Assembly (NCBI RefSeq): GCF_001718795.1
Contig: NZ_CP013437.1
Coordinates: forward strand, 1-64,000
From: Burkholderia latens
GTDB lineage: Bacteria > Pseudomonadota > Gammaproteobacteria > Burkholderiales > Burkholderiaceae
Direction: 5' to 3'
Length of the DNA: 64,000 nt
A program made the position numbers and the translations under genes. The notes beneath the pieces were generated by a model. That model was not told the DNA's origin, ran no database searches, and worked only from the letters and a program-made list of their open reading frames with translations. Positions 44,523 through 53,657 of the stretch are shown piece after piece (the stretch's first letter is position 1; the number at the start of each line of letters is the position of its first letter).

Positions 44523-46337
44523 TCACGTGTTGTCGCCGTAGTGCCATTCGTTCATGGGTGCGCCGTTGGCGCTCCACATCGCGCCGGTGCAGGGTCCCGT
44601 CTGGCCGCTCGGGCACGTCGCCCCGGCGGTGTCGGTCGGCGTCAGCGTCGCCGAGTAATCGATCTGGTGGCCGTCCTCTCGACCGCCCTGGACAGTCAAC
44701 GTACCATCACCCGTGCTCACGGCGGCTCCCGCAAAATTCACACCCTCCGACTTCGTGCTCGTGAAGTTCGCGCCCTGGAGGCAAGCCTTCGCGAACGAGT
44801 TCGCGCGTTGCTGATCCACCGTCGACAGATCGGTACCTGAGAAATTGGCGTTCACGAGGCAGGCGCCGTCGAAGGTGACGCCCGCCGCGTTCTTCCCGCG
44901 AAGTCCAGAGAAATCGGCTGCAACGAGATACGCACCGCTGAAGTCGGTCTGCATGATGGTTGCGTCGGCCAGCGTCACTTTGTTTCCGTACAAGTAGCAA
45001 TACGGCATCAGTGCGTATGACAGATCCGCGCTGCCGAACGTGGCATTCATCAGGATCGCGCTGGTCAGGTTGCAGCGGCGCTTGCCGTCCGACGTCGAAA
45101 AGGTGGCGCTGTCGAACTTGGCGTCCTCCAGGTTCGCGTTCACTAGCGCGGCCCCGCCCAGTTGGGCGAAGGACAGGTCGGCGTAACGCATGCTCAACGG
45201 GTTCGCGACCGAGAACTGCACGCCGGTCAGAACGGCATACTGCGCGACGAGGCCATCGAGTTGCCCGTCCACGATTGCCTTGCCCGGGTTGTCGGCGTCG
45301 GGCGTCATGAACGCCGCGCCGTCCATCTGCGCGTAGCTCCAGTCGTAGATGTCGTCCTCTTCGCCGTTGAGTGCGTGCGTGAGGACCTTGTTCACGCGTG
45401 CGTTCGTCAAGACGGTGCGGTTTTGCGCAGATCGCGTGATGAGGACGGGCCGGGTTGGATCCGCGAGGGTCGCCAGGGAAAGGTCGGCGCCGGTCAGGTT
45501 GGCGCCTTCGAGATTGCAGTTGTCGAGCACGGCGCCCGCGAAGTCGCACCCTTTCAGGCTGGCTCCGCTCAAGTCGACGTTCTTCAGCGACGCGTTGCGA
45601 AAGCTCGCGGAATCGAGCATGCGGCCCGAGAAGTTGCTGCCGTCCAGTACGGCGCCCGAGAAGTCCGCGACGCCTGAGAACGTGACGTTGCTGAGGTCGC
45701 AGTTCGTCACCCGGGCCTCGGTGAAAACCGCGTTTTTCAGGAAGATATACCGGAAGTCGACTCGATCGTGCGAACCTTTATTGAGGTCCGACGCACCGGG
45801 AAGCACTTGATATGCGGTGATGGCGAGGGACGGGTTCGCCCCTAACGCGGCGAGCGTCGGGTCCTGCCAATTGACCACGTTTTGCACGCTGTTCATCGAC
45901 AGCACGCCGCCCACCGCCCCGTTCTCGATGAATTCCATCCACAGCGCATTCGTTGCCGGCGGGATGCCGTACGGGCTGTTGCTCGCCAGACAAAGCGTCG
46001 GAGGCGTGTCTGGAGACGCGAGCACGGTATTGGCGGAGCCGTTGTGGGTGACATCCCATAAGGTGCCGTCACAGGCCAGCCACTTCCCGTCGACCATCGA
46101 CTGAACCTGAAGCGCGGTATGCGTGTGGTTGTTGAAAGGAGGAGCGGGGGTGAACGTATCCCCCAGGTAGAAAGCGAAAACGGTCGCTTTCCTGATGCCA
46201 TCCTGGTCGATTTGCTGGCACATCAGCGCATCATTCTGGCGGCATACGATCCAGTAGTAGGTGAACCCGAACAGATTGATGGTCTGATAGAGGCTGAAGC
46301 AGCCGATGTACGATTTGACGGAGTTCGGGTCGACCAT
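44523..46337 (-). CDS. Pentapeptide-repeat protein with N-terminal beta-rich domain
   Basis: A 604-residue protein. The first 200 residues are beta-rich, with a lectin-like or beta-trefoil look (YYWIVCRQNDALMCQQ; QVQSMVDGKWLACDG). They are followed by two blocks of A(D/N)Lxx pentapeptide repeats: about 215-305 (FSGAVLDGSNFSGRMLDSASF...) and about 390-560. These fold as a right-handed quadrilateral beta-helix. Such repeats occur in DNA-mimic gyrase protectors and in many surface or effector proteins. Start at ATG 46337 with GAGGAA upstream; the frame extends to 46445 without support. First gene of the three-gene unit ending with the lipase. Confidence 0.75.
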   Translation of the reverse strand: MVDPNSVKSYIGCFSLYQTINLFGFTYYWIVCRQNDALMCQQIDQDGIRKATVFAFYLGDTFTPAPPFNNHTHTALQVQSMVDGKWLACDGTLWDVTHNGSANTVLASPDTPPTLCLASNSPYGIPPATNALWMEFIENGAVGGVLSMNSVQNVVNWQDPTLAALGANPSLAITAYQVLPGASDLNKGSHDRVDFRYIFLKNAVFTEARVTNCDLSNVTFSGVADFSGAVLDGSNFSGRMLDSASFRNASLKNVDLSGASLKGCDFAGAVLDNCNLEGANLTGADLSLATLADPTRPVLITRSAQNRTVLTNARVNKVLTHALNGEEDDIYDWSYAQMDGAAFMTPDADNPGKAIVDGQLDGLVAQYAVLTGVQFSVANPLSMRYADLSFAQLGGAALVNANLEDAKFDSATFSTSDGKRRCNLTSAILMNATFGSADLSYALMPYCYLYGNKVTLADATIMQTDFSGAYLVAADFSGLRGKNAAGVTFDGACLVNANFSGTDLSTVDQQRANSFAKACLQGANFTSTKSEGVNFAGAAVSTGDGTLTVQGGREDGHQIDYSATLTPTDTAGATCPSGQTGPCTGAMWSANGAPMNEWHYGDNT

Positions 46338-47010
46338 TTCAGTTTCCTCGTCTGTTTTTACGAAATGGGGATGAATCTGGAGCCTCGATTTCCATCCCAT
46401 CAACGAATGGTCGGTAGCCCGGCACTCAGGGGGCACTCCGTGCATCTGCTATTTTTATTCGTTTATAACAGTAGCCTACAGAGATTTAATCGTCACCTGT
46501 ATTAACTGACAGGGAGGCAGGCCGTCACGAAAAAATTTCGAGAAGATTAATTCCGATAAAAGGGGCGAATGAAAGTCTCCGGTGCAATCGATGGAAATCG
46601 GGTATGAACATGTCATGTCGGAAGCCCGCCCGACATGCGTCGGTTGGTCGTTTCACTCCGGTGCGTGGAGCGGGGCACTTTTACCCATCTCAAATGAATG
46701 TTCACGGGACTGAAAAATATCGGGTCGGAAAATGTGAGGCGATATCGATCCGCTCGTTTCTCGCACGCACTGGTGCCACGAACAAGAAGCCGCTTGTCGA
46801 TATTATCGAATTAATCGTTCAATAAAATGGAAGGCGCGACGAAAGCGAGTCCTTCGCACACGGAGCGCGGTCGTTTTTGGCTTGCCGCCAAAAGCGGCTG
46901 ACTCGCGAGAGGCCGGATACATTTCCGCAAACTATCTCGCCGACGATCGCCGGCTTGCAAAGCTGTGGCGGACCTCGGCTTTACGAAGGGACAAGGTCTT
47001 GTCCGATTGA
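46338..47010. other. AT-rich intergenic region upstream of the pentapeptide gene and the reductase
   Basis: About 670 bases between divergent genes. The part from 46440 to 46830 is clearly AT-rich and includes a 73-codon frame without a ribosome-binding site. A perfect 7-base inverted repeat (GGACAAG/CTTGTCC, spacer 2) lies at 46989-47004, just upstream of the duplicated control region. No gene is supported. Confidence 0.4.
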
Positions 47011-47075
47011 TCCATTATTGGCGCAATCATTTCCATTTTGTCATCTTTATCCTGATGGTGGTTTGCCGGATGATG
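47011..47075 (+). promoter_or_regulatory. Duplicated control region, copy A (upstream of the reductase gene)
   Basis: 65 bases that align without gaps to 50462-50526 with 51 identities. Unbroken cores are TTTCCATTTTG, CTTTATCCTGA and GCCGGATGA. It ends 37 bases before the reductase ATG. The other copy lies beside the LysR gene start, so it is probably a promoter with the LysR binding site. Confidence 0.7.
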
Positions 47076-47112
47076 GGCGCTTCCAACGATGCACATCACC
47101 CAGGAGCGCAAC

Positions 47113-48183
47113 ATGAGTCGGCTTTTCACGCCAGTTCGCATCGGCAACCTGCCTCTTTCGAACCGTATGGTCATGGCCCCGATGACCCGCTCGCGGGCCG
47201 ACGACGCAGGCGTACCGGACGACATTGTCGCGATCTACTACGCGCAGCGCAGCAGCGCGGGCCTCATCATCACGGAAGGCGTATTCCCGTCGGCGGCCGG
47301 CAAAGGCTATGTGCGTACCCCGGGGATTCACAGCGATGCGCAAGTCGCAGCATGGAAGCGGGTCGCCGACGCGGTACATGCACGAGGAGGGCGCATCTAC
47401 ATGCAACTGATGCACAGTGGGCGGATCTCTCACCCGTCGCTGCAACCGGCTGGCGCGTTGCCTGTCGCACCGTCGGCCATCAAGCCGGCGGGGCAGACCT
47501 GGACCGGCAACGGCATGGAAGCGTTCGTGACGCCGCGAGCACTGCGCACTGATGAAATCGCCGGAGTCGTGGCCGATTACCGTTCGGCGACGCGTCGCGC
47601 GCTCGAAGCCGGCTTCGACGGCGTCGAACTGCATGCCGCCTCCGGCTATTTGCCTGAACAGTTCCTCTCGTCGGGAAGCAATCAGCGTGAAGATGAATAC
47701 GGCGGATCAATCGCGAACCGTGCTCGCTTCACTCTCGAAGTTCTGGAAGCGATGGCGGCGGAGGCGGGCGGCGACCGCGTCGGGATCAAGATCTCGCCGG
47801 AGATGAACTTCAACGACGTCTCGGACGCCACGCCGCAGGAAACCTACGCATATCTCGTGGAACACCTGCGCGATTTCGATCTCGCGTATCTGCACGTCGC
47901 GCTGTTTGGCGCGAAGGCCGACTACCACGCGCTGCTACGACCGCGTTTCGATGGCGCTTATCTGGTTGGGGGCGGGCTTGATCAGGCCGCCGCTGAATCC
48001 CTGCTGGCCGAGGGGCGCGCGGACGCCGCAGTGTTCGGTAGCGCGTTTCTCGCTAACCCGGATCTGCCGGAGCGGTTTCGTCGAGGCGCACCGCTTAATG
48101 CACCGGACAAGAACACGTTCTACACGCCGGGAGCGCAGGGCTATATCGATTATCCGGCTCTGAGCACGGCTGCCGATATTTGA
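47113..48183 (+). CDS. Old-yellow-enzyme family alkene reductase (NemA-like)
   Basis: A 356-residue FMN-dependent TIM-barrel reductase. TPVRIGNLPLSNRMVMAPMTRSRA at the N-terminus, MQLMHSGRI near 98, the DGVELHAASGYLPEQFLSS active-site/FMN segment near 175-195, and AVFGSAFLANPDLPERF near 315 are the usual landmarks. It reduces activated C=C bonds or nitro-compounds with NAD(P)H, often in electrophile detoxification. CAGGAG precedes the ATG at 47113. The duplicated control region directly upstream links it to the LysR regulator at 49.6-50.5 kb. Confidence 0.9.
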   Translation: MSRLFTPVRIGNLPLSNRMVMAPMTRSRADDAGVPDDIVAIYYAQRSSAGLIITEGVFPSAAGKGYVRTPGIHSDAQVAAWKRVADAVHARGGRIYMQLMHSGRISHPSLQPAGALPVAPSAIKPAGQTWTGNGMEAFVTPRALRTDEIAGVVADYRSATRRALEAGFDGVELHAASGYLPEQFLSSGSNQREDEYGGSIANRARFTLEVLEAMAAEAGGDRVGIKISPEMNFNDVSDATPQETYAYLVEHLRDFDLAYLHVALFGAKADYHALLRPRFDGAYLVGGGLDQAAAESLLAEGRADAAVFGSAFLANPDLPERFRRGAPLNAPDKNTFYTPGAQGYIDYPALSTAADI

Positions 48184-48529
48184 GGGTGACGCCATGTCGA
48201 CCACCATTGCCCGCCGGAATCGCGCGGACCGGAGAAGTCACTTCCGTGCGTTCCGTTTGCACGGTTCCGCTCCGGGGGAACTCTTTCCGTTCATGGGCTT
48301 GGCGCGAGTATGCACACGCTCGCAGCGACGGGCGGGTGGCGCAAAAGTGGCGGTGTTCACGGGCGAACAGTTCGGTCAGCCCGTGTATTCGAACGGCGCG
48401 ATGGCACTTTCGAGCCAGGCGAGTTGAGTTGCGGCTGCCGCCGCTTATCAACGTGGCGATATGGGGCGACTGTAGGAGATCGTCACGTGCTTTGACGCAT
48501 ACACCCAGTCACCAAACAGGAGTTACGTC
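48184..48529. other. Intergenic region between reductase and isochorismatase-like genes
   Basis: About 345 bases with no credible gene. A 77-codon frame at 48194-48427 has protein-like ending (KVAVFTGEQFGQPVYSNGAM) but no recognised family. The two flanking genes may still be under shared control. A ribosome-binding site (AGGAG) for the next gene lies at the right end. Confidence 0.35.
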
Positions 48530-49135
48530 ATGAAGGTTGAACGCTTCACACCCGAAAATAGTGCGTTGCTGTTGATTGATCATCAGGTCGGTACGATGCA
48601 ACTGATCAAGAATATTGATCGCGAATTCGCCGCCAAGCAGTCAATCGCTCTGGCCAAGATGGCAAAGATACTGAATCTGCCGACTGTCATCACGTCAAGC
48701 CAGGAAGACCACGCACAAGGTCCGATTCTTCCCGAGATCGCCGAGATCCTGCCCGATGCATACTCCGCGCGGATCAAGCGTCCGGGCGTGGTCAACGCGT
48801 GGGCCTATCCGGAATTCCGTAACGCAGTGCTTGCAACGGGGCGCAAGAACCTGATTATGGCCGGCGTAACCACCGACGTCTGCCTTATCTTCCCCGCAAT
48901 TGACGCCGCGCTGGAAGGGTTTTCCGTCCAGGCTGTGATGGACGCCTCGGGATCGCCCAGCGATCTTTCCGAAGATCTTTCGCGTCAGCGGATGCACGAT
49001 GCGGGAGTGGTGCTCACGGCGACCAACACGCTCATGGCGGAAATCGCGCAGGACTGGTCGACTCCGCATGGACAACAATTGATCACGTTGCTGTTTACTG
49101 ATGTTTTCCCGGCGCTAAGCGCCGGCATCGCCTGA
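48530..49135 (+). CDS. Isochorismatase-family cysteine hydrolase (YcaC-like)
   Basis: A 201-residue hydrolase with the family triad: Asp17 (LLLIDHQVG), Lys83 (ARIKRPG) and nucleophile Cys118 (GVTTDVCLIFPA). A cis-peptide-type AGVTTDVC segment is typical. Length and sequence fit the YcaC-like branch of unknown physiological substrate. Start at ATG 48530 with AGGAG upstream. It follows the alkene reductase by 346 bases and is on the same strand; both may belong to the regulon of the nearby LysR protein. Confidence 0.88.
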   Translation: MKVERFTPENSALLLIDHQVGTMQLIKNIDREFAAKQSIALAKMAKILNLPTVITSSQEDHAQGPILPEIAEILPDAYSARIKRPGVVNAWAYPEFRNAVLATGRKNLIMAGVTTDVCLIFPAIDAALEGFSVQAVMDASGSPSDLSEDLSRQRMHDAGVVLTATNTLMAEIAQDWSTPHGQQLITLLFTDVFPALSAGIA

Positions 49136-49559
49136 ACGAAAACGGGTTCCTGTCTACTGAAGCGCTTGTCGCTTCGGTCGACGGTTCGTATTGCACCGCC
49201 TACAAGTCATCGACACCAAAGCACGCGGGATTGATGACGCGAAAAGTTCGTCGTCCTGCGTCATGAATGAAAACTCACTGATGAATGAGGCCGCGAGGGA
49301 AGCGAGATCCAGGCGGTGTGGCGCCTGCCGGTGCGCGTTCGTCTGGACCCTCTGGCTAATGAAGCCTGTCAAGGGCGGTGGTGCGGACGCCGCGGCCGCG
49401 GATGCGAATTGAGCCAAGCCCGGCTTTATCGACCGATGGAATCGGGCGCCCCGGCGAGATGACTCGTAGCGAGCCTTGACCGGGCTTTGCTGCGGCAGCG
49501 GTGCTTATTGATTGGCCATCGTGCTCGCCGAGCGAGCGCGTAACGCCGCAGTTGGTCCG
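49136..49559. other. Intergenic region between convergent isochorismatase-like and lysR genes
   Basis: About 420 bases. Frames of 73 and 87 codons cover parts of it on opposite strands but have no ribosome-binding site or recognisable family. I see no gene or strong hairpin. Confidence 0.35.
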
Positions 49560-50453
49560 TCATGCCGTCGGCCGTGGTCGTCCCAGGTGCTCTCGCAGAA
49601 ATTCGATGAACCGCTGGGTCTTTGCGGGCAACAAACGTGTCTCGGTGATCGCATAGACGGGAACGGAGGGAGCCTGCCACGCGGGCATCACCCGACGCAG
49701 GTTCCCGGCGGTAACGTCTTCGGCCGCGATTTCTTCCGGCAGCACCGCAATCCCGAGACCAAGCATCGCCAGTCGTCGGATCATGCCGACGCTGTTGAGC
49801 AGAAACCGGCCTCCCACTGGAATCTCGATCGTTTCTTCCTCCCGGTGGAGCGTCCAGCCATTGATTTCTGCCGGATCAAGCCGCACACACTCGTGTTGCT
49901 GGAGGTCAGCCGGTTCGCTCGGCTCCCCGAAGAGTTCGATGTAGCGTGGCGACGCATAGAGGTACCGCGGCAAACGGGCGAGCTGTCGTGCGATGAGGTT
50001 AGATGACGGTGGTTCGCCCATCCGGATCGCCAGATCGACCGGCTCCGTGACGAGATCGACGCGGCGTGGTGTCAGGTCGAATTCGAAGCTAATGCCGGGA
50101 TAGCGGCGTGCGAACTCCGGAAGCAGCGGCGCGAGGAAGATGTTGGCGAAATCGACCGGCAACGACGCATGTAACACCCCAACCGGCTGAGCCACCATTT
50201 CACCGAGCTGTTCGTGTACAAGCCGGGCTTCGTCGACGATACGTCTCGAGCGCTCGAAATAGAGCTGGCCCGCTTCTGTCAGTTCAATCTTGCGCGTTGT
50301 ACGATGCAGCAGACGCAGTCCGATTGCTTTTTCCAGCGCTCCGATCCGGCGCGACAGCGTCGAATTCGGTACACCAATCGCTTCGGCTGCGCCGCGAAAG
50401 CTTTTTGCCTTGACGACTTCGACGAACAACGCCATGTCGTTTAGAAGCTCCAT
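49560..50453 (-). CDS. LysR family transcriptional regulator
   Basis: A 297-residue LysR protein: N-terminal winged helix (FRGAAEAIGVPNSTLSRRIGALE, about residues 18-40) and a substrate-binding-like effector domain, in the group close to regulators of oxidoreductase genes (CrgA/AaeR-like). Start at ATG 50453, preceded by GGAG. Its own upstream region (50462-50526) is a near copy of the one before the alkene-reductase gene, suggesting that it controls both. An IS3-family element lies about 190 bases upstream and separates it from whatever gene it was originally divergent from. Confidence 0.9.
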   Translation of the reverse strand: MELLNDMALFVEVVKAKSFRGAAEAIGVPNSTLSRRIGALEKAIGLRLLHRTTRKIELTEAGQLYFERSRRIVDEARLVHEQLGEMVAQPVGVLHASLPVDFANIFLAPLLPEFARRYPGISFEFDLTPRRVDLVTEPVDLAIRMGEPPSSNLIARQLARLPRYLYASPRYIELFGEPSEPADLQQHECVRLDPAEINGWTLHREEETIEIPVGGRFLLNSVGMIRRLAMLGLGIAVLPEEIAAEDVTAGNLRRVMPAWQAPSVPVYAITETRLLPAKTQRFIEFLREHLGRPRPTA

Positions 50454-50461
50454 CGGACTGC

Positions 50462-50526
50462 TCCATAAACGGCCCAATAGTTTCCATTTTGCCAGCTTTA
50501 TCCTGAACATGGGTCGCCGGATGACG
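50462..50526 (-). promoter_or_regulatory. Duplicated control region, copy B (upstream of lysR)
   Basis: Aligns over 65 bases with copy A at 47011-47075 (51 identities, no gaps). It begins 9 bases from the lysR start codon and covers the lysR promoter region. In copy A the following gene reads away to the right. By analogy the original divergent partner here would read rightward, into the IS element. Confidence 0.65.
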
Positions 50527-50570
50527 CACACATTTCGCGAGTGCTTCGCGAGCAACGAGGTGACGTCTAA

Positions 50571-50645
50571 TGCAGGCATTGCTGTCGGCGCAGCAGTTCG
50601 CAGCGGGCAAAATGGCTCAAAGCGGACGTTTCCATGTAGCCAAAA
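50571..50645 (+). pseudogene. Possible gene start truncated by the insertion sequence
   Basis: An ATG at 50571 is preceded by AGGTG at a good distance and encodes MQALLSAQQFAAGKMAQSGR before the IS3-family element interrupts it. The position matches the expected divergent partner of lysR. Too short to identify, so this is a tentative reading. Confidence 0.3.
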
Positions 50646-52252
50646 GGGGGTGCGGCGGAATTCTTGGACTATCAGGAGCTAGTCCATGTACTCATACGAA
50701 GAACGCATCCGAGCAGTCAAGCTCTACTTGAAGCTTGGAAAGCGCCTTACCGCGACCGTTCGTCAACTTGGCTATCCAACAACGAAATCGCTCGAACGCT
50801 GGTATCAGATGTACGAGCGATGTCTGGACTTGCCGAAGAAACGTATCTGCCTGAGGCCGCGCTATTCGGTGGAACAAAAGCAGGCGGCCACGGACCACTT
50901 TATGACCCATGGCCAGTGTCTGGCAGCAACGACGAAGGCCTTGGGGTATCCGGGACGCGGGACGCTCGTCACATGGCTTGATGAGCTGCATCCTGAGCGA
51001 AAGAAACGCGTCCTCGGTAAGGCTTCGGGTATTCGGCATACACCAGAGCTCAGGCAAACAGCGGTCATCGATCTGTGCACTCGACGAGGAAGCGCAGACG
51101 AAGTTGCCAAAAAGATTGGCGTGAGCCGCCCAACGTTGTACAACTGGAGAACTCGGTTACTCGGTCAGGAGGCTGTTTCAACCATGACACGCCGCAACGA
51201 TTCGCCTCAGAGCTCCGAGAAGGCGACGCTGGAGCAGCAGGTCGAATCACTCCGACGAGACATCCGAAAGCTCCAGATCGAACACGACATCCTGAAGAAG
51301 GCCAACGAAATATTAAAAAAAGGCCTGGGCATCAACCCGCAACTCCTGACGAATCGGGAGAAGACAGCGCTGGTTGATGCCCTGAAACAGACCTACACGC
51401 TATCGGAGCTTTTTGCCCAATTGGGGCTCGCACGCAGCTCCTACTTCTACCACCGGGCACGGATACAAACTGCCGACAAGTATGCTGGCGTACGCCGTGC
51501 CATCGCAGACATCTTTGAGCTGAATCACCGCTGCTACGGATATCGTCGAGTCCGCGCTGCACTGGGCAGGCAGAAGGTCTTCATCTCGGAGAAGGTCGTT
51601 CGGCGGTTGATGAAGCAGGAGCAGCTAAGCGCAGCCACAACGAGGCGACGTCGATACGGATCCTATGCCGGGGAAATAGGTCCGGCTCCAGAAAACCTGA
51701 TCAATCGGGATTTCCGGGCCGCAGCACCGAATGAAAAATGGCTCACAGACATCACGGAGTTCCAGATTCCTGCCGGTAAAGTCTATCTGTCTCCGGTCAT
51801 TGATTGCTTCGATGGACTGGTGATCAGCTGGTCGATCGGTACGCGCCCCGACGCCGAGCTTGTAAATACGATGCTCGATGCCGCCATCGAAGCAATTGGA
51901 AGTAGCAACAGCCGGCCTGTGGTCCATTCAGATCGCGGCGCGCACTATCGCTGGCCAGGTTGGCTTACTCGGATACGCAAGGCCAATCTGACGCGCTCAA
52001 TGTCGCGCAAGGGGTGCTCGCCCGATAACGCGGCGTGCGAAGGTTTCTTTGGACGGCTGAAGACGGAACTGTTTTACCCTCGAGACTGGCAGACCGTCAG
52101 CACCGACCAATTCATTGCGGTCGTTGACTCGTACATTCGCTGGTACAACGAGAAACGGATCAAGATCTCGCTTGGTGCACGCAGTCCGATCGAATACCGA
52201 GCAAGCCTCGGGCTGACCACATAAACCAGTCCAAGAATTCCGCCGCACCCCC
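50646..52252 (+). mobile_element. IS3-family insertion sequence
   Basis: A transposase gene flanked by perfect 25-base terminal inverted repeats at 50646-50670 and 52228-52252, each beginning with five G at the outer end. The exact ends are uncertain: AAA on both outer sides could be a 3-base target duplication, whereas the TG...CA ends usual for the IS3 family would place the ends further out (about 50635 and 52262). A 13-base sequence AAAGCGGAC(G/A)TTT occurs near both outer sides. The element looks intact and may be active. Confidence 0.85.
50686..52224 (+). CDS. IS3-family transposase, OrfA and OrfB in one continuous frame
   Basis: A 512-residue DDE transposase. Two N-terminal helix-turn-helix modules (about 1-60 and 110-165) and a Leu-zipper-like coiled coil (about 180-215) match OrfA. 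The HTH_21 and integrase catalytic core match OrfB, with Asp in WLTDITEF, Asp in VHSDRGAHY and Glu in NAACEGFFGRLKTE. In most IS3 elements the two parts are separate frames joined by -1 frameshifting at an A-rich site. Here a run of seven A (51315-51321) stands at the junction, but the frame reads straight through (LKKGLGI). Slippage would give an OrfA-only product. AGGAG precedes the ATG. Confidence 0.9.
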   Translation: MYSYEERIRAVKLYLKLGKRLTATVRQLGYPTTKSLERWYQMYERCLDLPKKRICLRPRYSVEQKQAATDHFMTHGQCLAATTKALGYPGRGTLVTWLDELHPERKKRVLGKASGIRHTPELRQTAVIDLCTRRGSADEVAKKIGVSRPTLYNWRTRLLGQEAVSTMTRRNDSPQSSEKATLEQQVESLRRDIRKLQIEHDILKKANEILKKGLGINPQLLTNREKTALVDALKQTYTLSELFAQLGLARSSYFYHRARIQTADKYAGVRRAIADIFELNHRCYGYRRVRAALGRQKVFISEKVVRRLMKQEQLSAATTRRRRYGSYAGEIGPAPENLINRDFRAAAPNEKWLTDITEFQIPAGKVYLSPVIDCFDGLVISWSIGTRPDAELVNTMLDAAIEAIGSSNSRPVVHSDRGAHYRWPGWLTRIRKANLTRSMSRKGCSPDNAACEGFFGRLKTELFYPRDWQTVSTDQFIAVVDSYIRWYNEKRIKISLGARSPIEYRASLGLTT

Positions 52253-52537
52253 AAAGCGGACATTTGAACTTGGGACCTACATCGTGACCGCTGATCATCT
52301 ACCTTATGTCAAATTAATTCGAAATCCGAAATATATTGAGTTTGTAATTAAGGATGCCTTGGATGTCGCATGCCAACCTAGCGCATGGGAGATAGCGCGG
52401 ATGGCGCAAATCAACTTTAGATCGTCCACGCCGAGTGACTGCGTACTCAGGCCAAGCCGACACCGGTAACGTGACACGATCTGATCACTCGTGGCTGATG
52501 CTCGACGGCCGAACCGTGCAACTCCTCGACGACATCT
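52253..52537. other. AT-rich region right of the insertion sequence
   Basis: About 285 bases between the IS end and the next gene stop. AT-rich at 52300-52360. A 61-codon frame at 52284-52469 (MTADHLPYVKLIRNPKYIEFVIKD...) has some protein-like character and could be a fragment of an interrupted gene, but no family is recognised. Confidence 0.35.
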
Positions 52538-53575
52538 TCAAGCAGCCAGTCCCGCCGATGACGCCTTCGGGATCTCCGGATTGAACTGCGTCATGCAGTT
52601 CAGGTCGAGCGCGCGAATCTGCTCGGTCATGAAGTCGACGAAGATCCGGATGCGCGTCGGCAGGTGTTGGCGGCTCAGATAGCAGATGTAGTGGCCGCGA
52701 TCCTCCGGCACATGCTTCGCTAGCGCGACGACGAGCTCCTTCGACGCGAGATGGTCGCGAATCTGGTAGCCCGCCATCTGCGCGATGCCCGATCCGTTCA
52801 GCACCGCCTGCAAAACGAGGTCTGCGTCATTGAACGTGAGGCGTGAGGTCGGCAGGTACTTCTGTACTCGGCCATCGACGTTGAATTCCCATTCGAAGAC
52901 GCGGCCGCTGGCAAAACGGAAGTTGATGCATTCATGCCGGTCGAGATCCTCGACGCTCTGCGGGAGCCCGTGCCTCGCCACGTACGATGGTGCTGCGCAT
53001 AGCGCCATCTGCATCGGAATCAGTTGCCGGGCGATGATGCTCGAGTCCTCGATGCGGCCGTTACGGAACGATACGTCTATCCGCTCGGACACCAGGTCGA
53101 CTGGCCGGTCGTCCAGCAGCAGATCGATGACGATGTCCGGATAGGCGTGCGCGAACGTCTCCAGCAGCGGCGCCACAATCTTCCTGCCGAATCCCACTGC
53201 CGAACTGATGCGAATCAGGCCGCGCGGCGGCCCCTGCCGCAGTTCCAGCATGTCGTTCATCGCTTCGACGATCTGCGCGACGCCCTGGTGGCAGTTCTCG
53301 AAGAATCGCTGGCCTTCACACGTCAGTTCGGTCATGCGCGTGGTCCGCTGGAACAGCCGCGTACTTAACTGCGCCTCGAGCTTCTGGACGTTCCGGCTCA
53401 CGGCAGGCCGGCCGACGCCGAGAAGCTCGGCGGCTTTAGTAAAACTCCCCTCGCTCGCCACCGCGACGAACGCAAGGATGCCCGCGTAGCTCGCACCGAA
53501 GCTCGCCGAGAGTGCATCGGCACGACCGGCCAGGTCGCGACGCGCGCCGTGTTCCGATGGTTCCGTTTGGCTCAT
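52538..53575 (-). CDS. LysR family transcriptional regulator
   Basis: A 345-residue LysR protein with an N-terminal extension of about 35 residues before the winged helix (GSFTKAAELLGVGRPAVSRNVQKLE, near residues 48-72) and a standard effector domain. Start chosen at the ATG at 53575 preceded by GAGGAAG; ATG 53593 and GTG 53602 are also in frame. It is followed upstream, same strand, by an NmrA-like gene whose stop is 82 bases before, so the two could be one transcript. The target is unknown. Confidence 0.88.
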   Translation of the reverse strand: MSQTEPSEHGARRDLAGRADALSASFGASYAGILAFVAVASEGSFTKAAELLGVGRPAVSRNVQKLEAQLSTRLFQRTTRMTELTCEGQRFFENCHQGVAQIVEAMNDMLELRQGPPRGLIRISSAVGFGRKIVAPLLETFAHAYPDIVIDLLLDDRPVDLVSERIDVSFRNGRIEDSSIIARQLIPMQMALCAAPSYVARHGLPQSVEDLDRHECINFRFASGRVFEWEFNVDGRVQKYLPTSRLTFNDADLVLQAVLNGSGIAQMAGYQIRDHLASKELVVALAKHVPEDRGHYICYLSRQHLPTRIRIFVDFMTEQIRALDLNCMTQFNPEIPKASSAGLAA

Positions 53576-53657
53576 TTCCGCTTCCTCAGACATGTCGCTC
53601 ACTCCGGTTGCCCGTCACCGGCGTGCGCCGGCGAATCCCCACACGTGGGAACGTGAA

